Shown piece by piece: positions 51,507 through 61,233 of a stretch of DNA of 64,000 nt. Positions within the stretch are counted from its first letter, which is position 1. Each line of letters opens with the position of its first letter. The notes below the pieces were generated by a model. It was not told where the DNA came from. It searched no databases and saw nothing but the letters and a program-made list of their open reading frames with translations. Made by a program: the position numbers and the translations under genes. The stretch lies in assembly GCA_023268155.1 (NCBI GenBank), contig JALNKM010000005.1, forward strand, positions 1 through 64,000, given 5' to 3'. This DNA comes from Candidatus Geocrenenecus huangii. GTDB taxonomy: Archaea; Thermoproteota; Nitrososphaeria_A; Caldarchaeales; Wolframiiraptoraceae.

Positions 51507-53213
51507 TTGGTGAAATTTGTCTTGAAGAGTGGATCAAGGATTCCTGAAAAGCCTTGGTTTAAGAATTGGCCTGAGGGGGTACCGAAAAGTTTAGATTATC
51601 CAAAAGTGCCTCTTCATGTCCTCTTAGAGAAAAGCGCTCAAGATTTTCCAGATAGACCTGCGATAATTTTTCTAGGTAAAAAGATAACGTATAGAGAGTT
51701 GAATAGTTTAGTTAGTAGATTTGCAACTGCGTTGTATAACCTGGGTATAAGGAAGGGCGATGTAGTAGGTTTATATCTACCTAATGTGCCTCAATTCGTA
51801 ATTGCATATTATGGAGCACTAAAGATTGGCGCGGTAGTTACAGGTATAAGCCCCTTGTTTGTAGAAAGAGAATTAGAATTCCAGCTCTCAGATTCTGATG
51901 CTAAAGCCGTTGTACTGCTCGATGCGTTATTCACGAGATTTCAGAGAATCTGGGATAAGACGCAGGTAAAGTTTGCGATAGTAGCTAGGCTCGAAGAGTA
52001 TATGCCGAGTTTGAAAGCTTTCCTCGGTAAGCTCTTAAAGAAGATACCTACAGCTAAAATCCCCGTTCAACCCAATATATATTTCTTTAAAGAATTAACC
52101 GAGAAGACTCCTGAGAATCCACCGAGCGTCGAGATCAATCCTGAAGAAGACTTAGCTGTACTACAGTATACTGGTGGAACGACTGGTCTACCGAAGGGAG
52201 CTATGTTGACCCATATGAATCTTGTATCTAACGCTATTGGTTGTTCTGCATGGCTGAAGGCGAAGAGAGGTGAGGATACAGGCTTATCGGTTCTCCCCTT
52301 CTTCCACATCTACGGTATGACTGTGGCTATGAACTTTACAATATATGCAGGAGCAACAATGGTTCTCCTTCCAAGATTCGATGTAGTCGAAGTACTAAAG
52401 TCGATACAAGAATACAACATAACACTATTCCCAGGAGTCCCAACTATGTATGCTTTAATAGTCGATCATCCAGAAGCGAAAAAATATAATCTCAGATCTG
52501 TGAAGTTCTGTATCTCTGGCGCCGCCCCCCTCCCCCCAGAGGTCCAGAAGAAGTTTATGGAGATGACTGGAGCGGTACTAGTTGAAGGATACGGATTAAC
52601 AGAAGCCTCCCCTGTAACCCATTGCAATCCTCTAGACCCAACCATGAAAACTGTAAAAATAGGTAGTATAGGCATCCCATGGCCTGATACTGATGCTAGG
52701 ATAGTTGATGTAGAGACAGGCACAAAAGAAATGCCTGTAGGAGAAGTTGGAGAACTAGTAGTTAAAGGACCACAAGTAATGAAAGGATACTGGAAGAGAC
52801 CTGAAGAAACCAAGGAGGTTTTAAGGAATGGATGGTTGTACACTGGAGATATAGGGAGGATGGATGAAGATGGATACTTCTACATCACGGATAGGAAGAA
52901 GGATTTAATAAAGTATAAAGGCTATAGTGTGTATCCGAGAGAGCTTGAAGATATACTGTATGAGCATCCAGCTGTAAAGCTTGCGGCCGTAGTAGGTAAA
53001 CCTGACCCTGTCTCAGGCGAGATACCGAAAGCCTTCATAGTATTAAGGGATGGAGCTACGGCCACTGAAGAAGAAATAATGAAGTTCGTGAATGAACGTG
53101 TTGCACCATATAAGCATCTAAGAGAAGTAGAATTTAGAAAAGATCTGCCCATGAGTATGGTTGGAAAGGTCTTGAGGAGAGTCTTAAGAGAAGAAGAAAT
53201 GCGGAAGGCTTAA
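51507..53213 (+). CDS. AMP-forming acyl-CoA synthetase (fatty-acid-CoA ligase)
   Basis: Activates a carboxylic acid to its CoA ester via an acyl-AMP. ANL-family motifs are YTGGTTGLPKGAMLTH (about 217-232), the GYGLTEASP core (about 365-373), YTGDIGRMDEDGYFYITDRKKD (split at about 448-470) and the catalytic Lys in MVGKVLRR near 554. Length 568 and the long insert fit medium or long-chain fatty-acid ligases. It starts with TTG 51507 or GTG 51510. It is divergent from the ETF oxidoreductase gene, with TATA-like sequence (CATATATATTG) in the spacer, and feeds the oxidation genes downstream. Confidence 0.94.
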   Translation: MVKFVLKSGSRIPEKPWFKNWPEGVPKSLDYPKVPLHVLLEKSAQDFPDRPAIIFLGKKITYRELNSLVSRFATALYNLGIRKGDVVGLYLPNVPQFVIAYYGALKIGAVVTGISPLFVERELEFQLSDSDAKAVVLLDALFTRFQRIWDKTQVKFAIVARLEEYMPSLKAFLGKLLKKIPTAKIPVQPNIYFFKELTEKTPENPPSVEINPEEDLAVLQYTGGTTGLPKGAMLTHMNLVSNAIGCSAWLKAKRGEDTGLSVLPFFHIYGMTVAMNFTIYAGATMVLLPRFDVVEVLKSIQEYNITLFPGVPTMYALIVDHPEAKKYNLRSVKFCISGAAPLPPEVQKKFMEMTGAVLVEGYGLTEASPVTHCNPLDPTMKTVKIGSIGIPWPDTDARIVDVETGTKEMPVGEVGELVVKGPQVMKGYWKRPEETKEVLRNGWLYTGDIGRMDEDGYFYITDRKKDLIKYKGYSVYPRELEDILYEHPAVKLAAVVGKPDPVSGEIPKAFIVLRDGATATEEEIMKFVNERVAPYKHLREVEFRKDLPMSMVGKVLRRVLREEEMRKA

Positions 53214-53219
53214 ACTACA

Positions 53220-54149
53220 TCATAACCCTAGAAGCTTCAAAGCGTTCAAATACATCACCTTTTCTAAATCATTCTCTGAGAGTGGGGTACCGACCTGGAT
53301 AAAATCTACCACAGTAGATATATTTGAGCCCCAGACTACTGGGTAATCCGACCCGAATAATATTCTATCCCAACCCACCTCTCTAGATATTTTCTCAACA
53401 TACTTTCTATCTACTAATAGATATGGAACAGCTGAGATATCGAACCAGACATTATTGTATTTTTTTCCTAACTGGAGAGCTTCTTCAAGCCAGATTCCTG
53501 GATATTTTCGACTATACGAACCTATATGGGCCAGCACGATCGGGACATTCTTAAATTTTCTAACATAATGTTCGAGGACCGCTGGATTAGCGTTTTGAGA
53601 GAAAGCAGGCTCTTCCCATATTGATGGGTCGCATCCTGTATGGAAGATAATTATCTTTTCTTCATCTTCACAGAATTCGAAGATCTTCTGAAGCTTATCT
53701 TTTTCTTTTAATGGATTAAAGAATTGGAGTGTCGGAATAAGCTTAACACCCGCTAAATCAAGGTTCTTAACTTCTTTCAACTTATCTTTTACATATGAGA
53801 TGCTTTTAGAGGGGTTTACGGATCCTACTCCGATAAACTTGCTCGGATTATTCTTGGCTAGCTTTGCAACATATTCATTGCTCGTATAAGATGTTCGAAG
53901 AATTTCTTTAACGTTTTCTAGGCAACCTAGACAATTCAAGTTGCTAGCCCATATACATTCTTGGAGGATCCTACTCGAGATATGCTTATCTTCAAGATAA
54001 CTCGAATCAACATCCAGAGCTAATAGAACGGCTACATCTATTTTCGACCTGTCGATTTCTCTCGATAACTCTTTTTCATTTATTAATCTTGGAATAGGAT
54101 GGACATGGAAGTCTACCGTTCCCAGAGTTGTAGCCACCTCATTCTTCAC
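53220..54149 (-). CDS. Amidohydrolase family 2 protein (COG2159-like)
   Basis: TIM-barrel metal-dependent hydrolase or decarboxylase. The N-terminal VDFHVHPIP (about 13-21) gives the H-x-H zinc site, IIFHTGCDPS about 164-173 and LAHIGSYSRKYPG about 205-217 supply further His residues, and GSDYPVVWG about 268-276 the Asp. Relatives include 2-amino-3-carboxymuconate decarboxylase and uncharacterised archaeal hydrolases, so substrate is unknown. Solo gene between the acyl-CoA ligase and etfB, ending 7 nt from the converging ligase stop. Confidence 0.87.
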   Translation of the reverse strand: MKNEVATTLGTVDFHVHPIPRLINEKELSREIDRSKIDVAVLLALDVDSSYLEDKHISSRILQECIWASNLNCLGCLENVKEILRTSYTSNEYVAKLAKNNPSKFIGVGSVNPSKSISYVKDKLKEVKNLDLAGVKLIPTLQFFNPLKEKDKLQKIFEFCEDEEKIIIFHTGCDPSIWEEPAFSQNANPAVLEHYVRKFKNVPIVLAHIGSYSRKYPGIWLEEALQLGKKYNNVWFDISAVPYLLVDRKYVEKISREVGWDRILFGSDYPVVWGSNISTVVDFIQVGTPLSENDLEKVMYLNALKLLGL

Positions 54150-54278
54150 TATTTCTTTTGAGTAGAGAGTTAATAATATTTACCGATATGTACTTCCATT
54201 CATCTGAACATATTGAAAACTTATATCATGTACTCGAACAATACTTTATGTAAAACATCTGTAGGGAGGGATCCTTCT

Positions 54279-55067
54279 ATGGAGATCGTTGTATGTGTTA
54301 AACATGTTCCTGAAACAACCGAAGTCGAGTTAAAAATTGATAAAAGTGGAAAAAATATTGAAAAGAGTGGTCTAGTATTCGATATAAATGAATGGGATGA
54401 TTATGCTGTTGAAGAAGCTATAAGAATTAAAGAGAGAAATGGAGGAAATGTAACAGTGGTAACTGTTGGAGATGAAGGAGTAGATAGTACACTTAGAAAA
54501 TGTTTAGCTAAAGGAGCAGACAAAGCTATAAGAATAACGGATAAAAGAATAAACTACTCAGACCCGTTCATAGTAGCCAAGATCCTCTCAAGAGCCATAA
54601 AACAGATATCTTTCGACCTCGTTTTAACGGGAGCTCAATCAAGTGATGATGGATACTCGTTTATCGGTCCAGCCCTAGCAGAGCTCCTAGATATACCACA
54701 TGTAACCCTTGCTAAAAAGATTGGGTTTAAAGACAAACACGCTCTCGTTAATAGAGAACTAGAAGGAGGACTGGAAGAAGTAGTCGAGGTCGAGCTTCCT
54801 GCTCTTATAACAATTCAGACAGGTATCAACGAGCCAAGATACGTATCAATCATGGGGATCAAGAAGGCTATGAAGAAAGAAATCAAAGTATACTCTATAG
54901 ATGATCTAGGTTTAAGCGATTTGGATGTGGGAATTGAAAATTCTTGGATACATATATCTGAATTGAGCATCCCACCGGTAGAAAGGAAAGCAGAATTCAT
55001 TACGGGTTCTCCCGAAGAAATCGTTTCCAAGATCATCGAGATCATCAAGTCAAGGGGGCTGATCTAG
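54279..55067 (+). CDS. etfB: Electron transfer flavoprotein beta subunit
   Basis: Takes electrons from acyl-CoA dehydrogenase. VVCVKHVPETTEVEL begins the protein, INEWDDYAVEEAIRIKER (about 38-55) and LTGAQSSDDGYSFIGPALAELL (split at about 122-143) match EtfB, followed by the recognition-loop LPALITIQTGINEPRY. The frame opens further upstream at 54213, but ATG 54279 has GGGAGGG 8 nt before it and gives the normal N-terminus. etfA follows after 2 nt, so the pair is one transcript. Confidence 0.95.
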   Translation: MEIVVCVKHVPETTEVELKIDKSGKNIEKSGLVFDINEWDDYAVEEAIRIKERNGGNVTVVTVGDEGVDSTLRKCLAKGADKAIRITDKRINYSDPFIVAKILSRAIKQISFDLVLTGAQSSDDGYSFIGPALAELLDIPHVTLAKKIGFKDKHALVNRELEGGLEEVVEVELPALITIQTGINEPRYVSIMGIKKAMKKEIKVYSIDDLGLSDLDVGIENSWIHISELSIPPVERKAEFITGSPEEIVSKIIEIIKSRGLI

Positions 55068-55069
55068 CC

Positions 55070-56050
55070 ATGGATATCTTCGTATTAGCAGAACATAGAA
55101 GAGGAGAGATAAGAGAGATAACCTTCGAGATGCTAACTAAGGGGAGGGAGATAGTTGAGAAAAACGGTTCGAGATTATCTACAATCATTCTAGGGAAGAA
55201 TATAAGAAAGTCAGCGGAGATCTTAGCCAGATACGCTGATAGAGTTTTAGTCATAGATGACGATAGATTCGAGTTCTTCAACTCTGACCTCTATCAACAG
55301 GCATTATCTAAAATTATTAGAGAGATGAAGCCTATCTTAACATTGATCGGTCATACATCCTATGGGGTCGATCTTGCTCCGAGTCTTGCTGTATCCTTGA
55401 ACACACCTCTTGTAACAGATTGCTTAGATGTGGATCTCTTGGATGGTAGGCTTACCGCAGTCCGCCAAATGTATGGCGGAAAGATAAACGCTAGAGTTCA
55501 TCTGAAAAAATCCGAAGGCTATATTGCGACTATTAGGCAAGGAGTAATCACAGCTCGTGAAGAAAACCTTAAAGGAGAAGTAGTTGAGCTACCTCCACCA
55601 AGCATAGCTGAGACTGTCAAGAAAAGATTCATAGATTATGTTCTTCCGAAAATCGGTGAGGTAGACATATCGTCTGCAGACATACTCGTAGCAATTGGTA
55701 GGGGGATTAAAGACCAATCAAACATCTCTATCGCTGAAGAACTGGCCAAAACTCTAGGAGGGGTACTAGCGTGCTCTCGACCCATTGTGGATAAGGGATG
55801 GCTTCCACCAGAGAGGCAAGTCGGCTCATCTGGAAAGACTGTTAAACCTAAGCTATATCTCGCGATGGGGATTAGCGGGGCCTTCCAACATATAATAGGT
55901 ATGAAAAATTCACAGTTGATAATAGCTATAAATAAGGACCCGAATGCACCAATCTTCAACGTAGCACACTATGGGGTAGTTGAAGACCTATTCAAGATAG
56001 TACCCCTACTTATAGGAAAAATAAAGGAGGTGAAAAAGAAGGGATCCTGA
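55070..56050 (+). CDS. etfA: Electron transfer flavoprotein alpha subunit
   Basis: FAD-binding partner of EtfB. The N-terminal ETF domain (1 to about 180, IFVLAEHRRGEIREIT) is followed by the C-terminal FAD domain with VAIGRGIK (about 206-213), the dinucleotide-site ERQVGSSGKTVKPKLYLAMG (about 247-266) and SGAFQHIIGM, NSQLIIAINKDPNAPIF and HYGVVEDLF. Length 326 is standard. With the membrane Fe-S oxidoreductase at 49 kb it forms the link from acyl-CoA oxidation to the quinone pool. Confidence 0.96.
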   Translation: MDIFVLAEHRRGEIREITFEMLTKGREIVEKNGSRLSTIILGKNIRKSAEILARYADRVLVIDDDRFEFFNSDLYQQALSKIIREMKPILTLIGHTSYGVDLAPSLAVSLNTPLVTDCLDVDLLDGRLTAVRQMYGGKINARVHLKKSEGYIATIRQGVITAREENLKGEVVELPPPSIAETVKKRFIDYVLPKIGEVDISSADILVAIGRGIKDQSNISIAEELAKTLGGVLACSRPIVDKGWLPPERQVGSSGKTVKPKLYLAMGISGAFQHIIGMKNSQLIIAINKDPNAPIFNVAHYGVVEDLFKIVPLLIGKIKEVKKKGS

Positions 56051-56218
56051 CTAGAGACAAACATACGCTTCAACGAAATGTATGATACCGCGTGATTCTT
56101 AAAATCCGTGCTTAGTTGTGATTTTCGGCTCTCTTGTGGAGATGCAAAGACTCGCTCATCTACACGTGAAGTCTCAGAAAAACATGCAGAGGTTTAAATA
56201 AAATGAGGGGGTAATTCG

Positions 56219-57409
56219 CTAATACTTGTAGAATCCTCTTCCAGCTGATCTACCAATCCATCCATTCTTCACGTAATCAACAAGGAGCGGGCACGGATTG
56301 TACATCTCCATTTTATACTTGTCGTACAATTCTCTTAGTTTTTTGAGAATGTTGTTTAATCCTTTCCTATCAGCGTATTCACATGGCCCCTGAGGCCATC
56401 CTGTTCCAAGCTTCATGCCAGTATCTATGCTTTCAGGATCTGCTACATCATCGTGTATAATCCATGCAGCTTCATTCACAGCTACAGCCCAAGACCTCTC
56501 ATAATCGTATTCATCTGATAGTTCAAAGGGTATTCTAGGCCTCCCCTTAGTCCAGTCGTAGAAGCCTATTCCCGCCTTCTGCCCAAGCTTCTTTTCCTTA
56601 ACAAGCGGTTCTATAACTTCTGGGCAAGGCTTGAATCTCTCCCCATAAGCCTCATAAAGTACTTTGCCTACTTCATATGCGATATCTAGCCCAACATAGT
56701 CACATAATTCGAACCATCCCATCGGGAAACCTCCACCATACTTTACAGATGAATCTACGCCCTCTATCGTTGCCTCTCTTCTGTAATAAGTCCAGAAAGC
56801 CTCATTGAATACTAAGCCGAGGATCCTGTTAACTATGAATCCTCTAACGTCTTTCCTGCATAATATAGGTGTTTTACCGAGGTTCTTACTTAATTCTACT
56901 ACACTGTCCACGGTCTCGTCGCTCGTTTCATCTCCCTTGATTACCTCTATTAACTGCATTAATTGAGGTGGATTGAACCAATGCATCCCGACCACCTTAT
57001 CAGGCCTCCTAGTCGCTCTACCCATCTCGCTAATACTCAACGTAGAAGTATTCGATGCTAGTATAGCGTGAGGGGGAGCAAGCTGGTCAACCCTGCTGAA
57101 GATCTTCTTCTTGAGCTCTATGTTCTCTGAGACGGCTTCTATCATAAAGTCCACATCTTTTACCGCTTCTTCATAAGATGTTGTAGCCTTTATTCTTGAA
57201 AGAGCTGCTTCAACATCTTCCTTCCTAATCCTCTTTTTCTCAGCGAACTTACTTAAACTCCACTCTATGTTTTGTAGAGCTTTCCTCAGTATCTCTTCAC
57301 TTACATCTACGATATTCACGTTGTAGCCTTTCATAGCGAATACCTGTGAAATCCCATGCCCCATTACCCCTGCTCCTATAACTGCAACTTTCTCGATCTC
57401 TTTAGCCAA
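56219..57409 (-). CDS. 3-hydroxyacyl-CoA dehydrogenase
   Basis: NAD-dependent oxidation of 3-hydroxyacyl-CoA in beta-oxidation. Rossmann motif VAVIGAGVMGHGISQVFAMKG (split across about 8-28), catalytic pair GMHWFNPPQLMQLIEV near 138-153 with His and Asn/Glu, and two C-terminal 3HCDH domains: one ending GQKAGIGFYDW (about 278-288), the other GRSAGRGFYKY at the end. Two C-terminal repeats without a fused hydratase domain is the stand-alone long form. The TTG start has GAGGTG 7 nt upstream. Last gene of the ACAD-ECH-thiolase-DUF35-HADH operon. Confidence 0.95.
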   Translation of the reverse strand: MAKEIEKVAVIGAGVMGHGISQVFAMKGYNVNIVDVSEEILRKALQNIEWSLSKFAEKKRIRKEDVEAALSRIKATTSYEEAVKDVDFMIEAVSENIELKKKIFSRVDQLAPPHAILASNTSTLSISEMGRATRRPDKVVGMHWFNPPQLMQLIEVIKGDETSDETVDSVVELSKNLGKTPILCRKDVRGFIVNRILGLVFNEAFWTYYRREATIEGVDSSVKYGGGFPMGWFELCDYVGLDIAYEVGKVLYEAYGERFKPCPEVIEPLVKEKKLGQKAGIGFYDWTKGRPRIPFELSDEYDYERSWAVAVNEAAWIIHDDVADPESIDTGMKLGTGWPQGPCEYADRKGLNNILKKLRELYDKYKMEMYNPCPLLVDYVKNGWIGRSAGRGFYKY

Positions 57410-57465
57410 AAGCTACACCTCGACTATTTTTGTACTCTATCACGTATATACTTTTCAGCCTCACA

Positions 57466-57915
57466 TTACTTTTTCTTTTCAGCAGGCTTAAACTCGTATG
57501 CAACTCTCCCGTCTTCAAAGACTTTTGGAACAAGCTTCACCCTCATTCCTATCTTGATATCTTTCTTCTTAACGTCTGTTAACCATGCAAGTGCTTTTAC
57601 ACCTTCTTTCAATTGAGCGATTGCAACGGTGTAGGGTTGCTGGTCTTGGAAGCTTGTAGGTCTAACGATTATGTGAGTAAAGGTTAGGAGTTCTCCTTCA
57701 CCGCTTAGCTCAACCCATTCTACTTCAGAAGAATAGCATTCTCCGCAATCTGCTACAGGCGGAAAATATAGTCTCCCACACTTCTTGCATTTTGTGGCAT
57801 AGATTTTTCCCTCTCTCAACTCATCCCAGAATTTCTTAGTCTTACTTATCGGTATGTTGTATGTTATTTCGAGTTTTCTTGAACGTATTGCTGGGATCTC
57901 GCTCACACTGCTCAC
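57466..57915 (-). CDS. DUF35 (rubredoxin-like Zn + OB-fold) thiolase partner protein
   Basis: 149 residues. A zinc ribbon, CKKCGRLYFPPVADCGECYS (about 43-62), with four Cys precedes an OB-fold ending in DGRVAYEFKPAEKKK. DUF35 proteins form complexes with SCP-x-type thiolases or with acyl-CoA hydratase domains and hold the CoA substrate. The start overlaps the thiolase stop by 4 bp, as expected for stable partners. Archaeal examples also join HMG-CoA synthase and thiolase, but neither HMG-CoA synthase nor a mevalonate gene is here. Confidence 0.93.
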   Translation of the reverse strand: MSSVSEIPAIRSRKLEITYNIPISKTKKFWDELREGKIYATKCKKCGRLYFPPVADCGECYSSEVEWVELSGEGELLTFTHIIVRPTSFQDQQPYTVAIAQLKEGVKALAWLTDVKKKDIKIGMRVKLVPKVFEDGRVAYEFKPAEKKK

Positions 57916-59078
57916 CTTCTAAGAATGGTTACATAACAATAGTGGCCTGTCCCGCCAACGTTATGAGCTAGGGCCACATAATTTCTCATAGGAGCCTGGC
58001 GGGACCTAGGCTTAACCTCTTCTCTTAACTGTTTAGTTAATTCTACAATCATCGATACACCTGTAGCTCCTATGGGGTGCCCTTTAGCTTTCAATCCCCC
58101 ATCAATATTTACGGGGATCTTTCCACCTATTTCTGTTTGTCCCTCCCTCACTATCTTGAAGCCTTCTCCTCTATTACAGAAGCCTAGATCCTCGTAAGCC
58201 ATTATCTCGGCTATCGTAAAGCAATCATGAACCTCGGCAACCTCGATATCTTTAGCTTCTACCCCAGACCTACTATAAGCCATTCTAGATGCTCTGACAG
58301 CTGCATCCAATCCTATGAAACCGCCTCTATAAGATAATGTTCCCGTTCCAGAAGAGTATCCTATCCCCGCTATCCATACAGGTGCATCTATTCTTAGCTC
58401 TCTTACTTTCTCCTCTGATGCTAATACTATGGCTGCGCTTCCATCTGTTATCGGGCAGCAATCATATAGTTTAAGAGGCCACGCAACAACATACGAGGAC
58501 AATACATCTTCAACTGTAATCTCTCTCTGTAATTGAGCTAGGGGGTTTAATGCTCCATACTTATGATTCTTCACAGCGACCAATGCGAGGTCTTCTTCAG
58601 TTGCTCCAAATCTGTTCATATATGCTGTAGCGTAAAGAGCGTAGTAGCCTGGAAAAGTTAAGCCGAAATTTTCAAATTCCCACAAATATGAACCTGCTCT
58701 ACCCATCAATTCTACAGCAGTGAAAGTATCAACTTCCCTCATCTTCTCGACACCGATAACCAACGCGAGATCTACGTATCCACTCGCAATAGCCGTGTAC
58801 CCGGAATATACCGCTGCGCTTCCAGTTGCACATGCTGCTTCTACTCTAGTTAGTCCTGCGCCTGTTAATCCACAGTATTCAGCGATTGCCACTGCTGGTA
58901 GAGGTTCTTCGTACCAGACCCCGACCGATCCTACGGAAACAAACGGAATATCTTTCCGTGTTATTCCAGCTTCCTCCAGAGCTGGTTTAACAGATTCGAA
59001 TGCAAGCTCTTTAACATTTACTTCTTGCCTATCCCCAAACTTGCTGTGTCCTACTCCTATTACAGCTACCTTCCCCAT
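57912..59078 (-). CDS. Thiolase (SCP-x / acetyl-CoA acetyltransferase-like)
   Basis: Cleaves 3-ketoacyl-CoA or condenses acyl-CoA units. The nucleophile Cys is in VEAACATGSAAV (about 80-91), with HDCFTIAEIMAYEDLG (about 281-296) and the active-site GGLKAKGHPIGATG (about 329-342); the end GGTGHYCYVTIL carries the second Cys region. Length 389 and these motifs match the archaeal/SCP-x group that needs a DUF35 partner. The frame opens with TTG at 59081; ATG 59078 is preferred. It sits 35 nt after the enoyl-CoA hydratase gene. Confidence 0.94.
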   Translation of the reverse strand: MGKVAVIGVGHSKFGDRQEVNVKELAFESVKPALEEAGITRKDIPFVSVGSVGVWYEEPLPAVAIAEYCGLTGAGLTRVEAACATGSAAVYSGYTAIASGYVDLALVIGVEKMREVDTFTAVELMGRAGSYLWEFENFGLTFPGYYALYATAYMNRFGATEEDLALVAVKNHKYGALNPLAQLQREITVEDVLSSYVVAWPLKLYDCCPITDGSAAIVLASEEKVRELRIDAPVWIAGIGYSSGTGTLSYRGGFIGLDAAVRASRMAYSRSGVEAKDIEVAEVHDCFTIAEIMAYEDLGFCNRGEGFKIVREGQTEIGGKIPVNIDGGLKAKGHPIGATGVSMIVELTKQLREEVKPRSRQAPMRNYVALAHNVGGTGHYCYVTILRR

Positions 59079-59116
59079 CAATCATTCATCTCGGATGAGA
59101 ATCCATGTTCTTCAAT

Positions 59117-59905
59117 TCAGTCTCCTTTAAACTCAGGTTTTGATCTTGACATAAATGCTTCTATCCCTCTCTTAACGTCGTTTGTAGAGAAGAGTAGAGC
59201 CATGAGAGCTGACTCGAGTCTAAGACCGACTTCTAATGGGACTTGACTACCGAAGTTTAAAGCATACTTAGCATACTTCAAAGCTATCGGTGGCCCCTCA
59301 GATAGCCTTTGAGCCAAAATCATTGCTTCATCCCTAAGCTTCTCGAAAGGTACAACTTTGTCGACCAAACCTATCTGGAGTGCTTCTTCAGCTTTCAATC
59401 TTTCCCCAAGCATTACCAGCCTCTTAGCATTTCTTAAACCAATTATTCTTACCAGCTTCTGCGTGCCTCCCCAACCAGGAATTATCCCAAGATTTATCTC
59501 CGGGCTCCCTAATTCAGCATGCTCTGAAGCTATCCTGAAATCACATGCTAAGGCTAACTCCAGCCCTCCACCTAATGCATAACCATTAATAGCCGCTACA
59601 ACAGGCTTGGAGAGCTCTTCAATCATTGAGAAAACTTTTTGACCTTTCCTTGAAAGTTCCTCAGCCGTGACCGGCGTAGCTTTAGGGAAGGCAGTTACAT
59701 CTGCGCCGGCGCTGAAGGCTCTATCACCTTCACCTGTTATTATAACCGCTCTTACACCCGGGTCATTCTCGATCGTCGTTAAAGCATCTAGGAGCTCCTC
59801 CATCATAACATCATTTAGAGCATTCAGTCTATGAGGTCTATTCAATATGATCCAGGCGATTCGATCCTCTCTTTCAACTCTTATCGTTTCATAAGCTTTC
59901 GACAT
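59117..59905 (-). CDS. Enoyl-CoA hydratase/isomerase (crotonase family)
   Basis: Hydrates 2-enoyl-CoA to 3-hydroxyacyl-CoA. Oxyanion-hole and catalytic regions are FSAGADVTAF (about 64-73), AAINGYALGGGLELALACDFRI (split at about 97-118) and the Glu-bearing GSPEINLGIIPGWGGTQKLVR (split across about 125-146). Length 262 is usual. The ATG at 59905 is preceded by GAGGTGG; a GTG at 59914 within that site is a less likely start. It is the second gene of the operon after the acyl-CoA dehydrogenase. Confidence 0.94.
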   Translation of the reverse strand: MSKAYETIRVEREDRIAWIILNRPHRLNALNDVMMEELLDALTTIENDPGVRAVIITGEGDRAFSAGADVTAFPKATPVTAEELSRKGQKVFSMIEELSKPVVAAINGYALGGGLELALACDFRIASEHAELGSPEINLGIIPGWGGTQKLVRIIGLRNAKRLVMLGERLKAEEALQIGLVDKVVPFEKLRDEAMILAQRLSEGPPIALKYAKYALNFGSQVPLEVGLRLESALMALLFSTNDVKRGIEAFMSRSKPEFKGD

Positions 59906-59944
59906 GCACGCCACCTCACATAATAGATCATATATTAAGATATT

Positions 59945-61096
59945 TTAGAATTTAGTCAATAGATGCTTCAGTGTAGTTAACCTCTGTATCTCTGATGTCC
60001 CTTCATATATTTCTGTAATCTTAGCATCTCTGAAGTATTTCTCTACCCTGTAATCCCCCATATATCCGTATCCTCCCAATACTTGTATTGATAAGTCAGC
60101 CGTTTCGACAGCCACCCTGCCTGCGTAAAGCTTAGCCATAGAGGTAATCATTGGATCCATCTGTCCTTGGTCTATTAGCCATGCAGCCTTGTAGGTTAAG
60201 AGTCGGGCCGCCTCTATCTTAGTAGCTGCTTCAGCTAATCTACACCCAATATCTTCAAATTGTATTATTGGTTGACCGAATGCTTCTCTGGTTTTAGCAT
60301 ATTTGAAGGCTATCTCGAATGCTCCTTGAGCTGTCCCCACGGCTTGCGCAGCAACTATCACTCTACTACGGTCGAAGAACTCCATTGAATGATAGAATCC
60401 TCTATTCAATTCTCCAACCATATTCCAGTCTGATACTTTAACGTCCCTCAAAGATACTTCTCCCGTAGCTGTACATCTAATCCCCAGTTTTCGTTTTTGT
60501 TTTGTTACTTCAAGTCCGGGAGTCCCTTTATCGACAACGAACAATGTTTGTCCACGGTATGTTGGCCTAACTTTTGTATCCGTCTGACATAATACTATAA
60601 TGAAGTTCGCGATAGGAGCATTGGTTATGAATGTCTTGGTTCCATTAATCCACCATTCTCCACCATATTTTACCGCTATTGTATCTAGCTTTGTTAAGTC
60701 GCTCCCCCGAGCAGGCTCTGTGAAAGCAGCCGCCGATATGTATTCCCCTCTTACAACCTTTGGGATATAGTTTTCTTTTTGTTCTTCTGTTCCATGCCGT
60801 AATATTAACTCGCTTCCGAAAGTACCTATCATCGCTGCTAGACCGAGTGAAGAATCAGCTCTACACATTTCTTCTATTACTAAGCATGCCTCCAGATACC
60901 CATATCCTTGACCACCATATTCTTCTGGAAAAGATAATCCTACAAACCCGAGGCTCGCAGCCTTCTTGTAAAGCTCCATTGGGAACTCTTCCTTCTCATC
61001 AAGTTCGGCGGCCAGCTCGGGTTTAAATTCCTTCTCACAAAATTCTCTTACAGCTTTCTTTATCTCTAACTGCTCTTCAGTTAACTTAAAATCCAT
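59945..61096 (-). CDS. Acyl-CoA dehydrogenase
   Basis: FAD enzyme forming the 2,3-double bond of acyl-CoA and reducing ETF. AAAFTEPARGSDLTKL (about 126-141) and WWINGTKTFITNA (about 152-164) bind FAD, and QVLGGYGYMGDYRVEKYFRD (about 339-358) is followed by ITEIYEGTSEIQRL, whose Glu is the catalytic base of the short-chain-type enzymes. Length 383 is typical. ATG start with GGTG 7 nt upstream. First gene of the operon; the promoter would be in the 137-bp spacer shared with leuC. Confidence 0.96.
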   Translation of the reverse strand: MDFKLTEEQLEIKKAVREFCEKEFKPELAAELDEKEEFPMELYKKAASLGFVGLSFPEEYGGQGYGYLEACLVIEEMCRADSSLGLAAMIGTFGSELILRHGTEEQKENYIPKVVRGEYISAAAFTEPARGSDLTKLDTIAVKYGGEWWINGTKTFITNAPIANFIIVLCQTDTKVRPTYRGQTLFVVDKGTPGLEVTKQKRKLGIRCTATGEVSLRDVKVSDWNMVGELNRGFYHSMEFFDRSRVIVAAQAVGTAQGAFEIAFKYAKTREAFGQPIIQFEDIGCRLAEAATKIEAARLLTYKAAWLIDQGQMDPMITSMAKLYAGRVAVETADLSIQVLGGYGYMGDYRVEKYFRDAKITEIYEGTSEIQRLTTLKHLLTKF

Positions 61097-61233
61097 AATC
61101 TTTCACCATATATACTGCTTTCTGTAAATGATATAAACATTTAAAGTAAATAATCGATCTTTTCAAGACTACACTTGTTGGAAAAATTGTAAAAGCCTAA
61201 ATAAGAATTCTCAAGAAATATGGGAGAGAAAAA

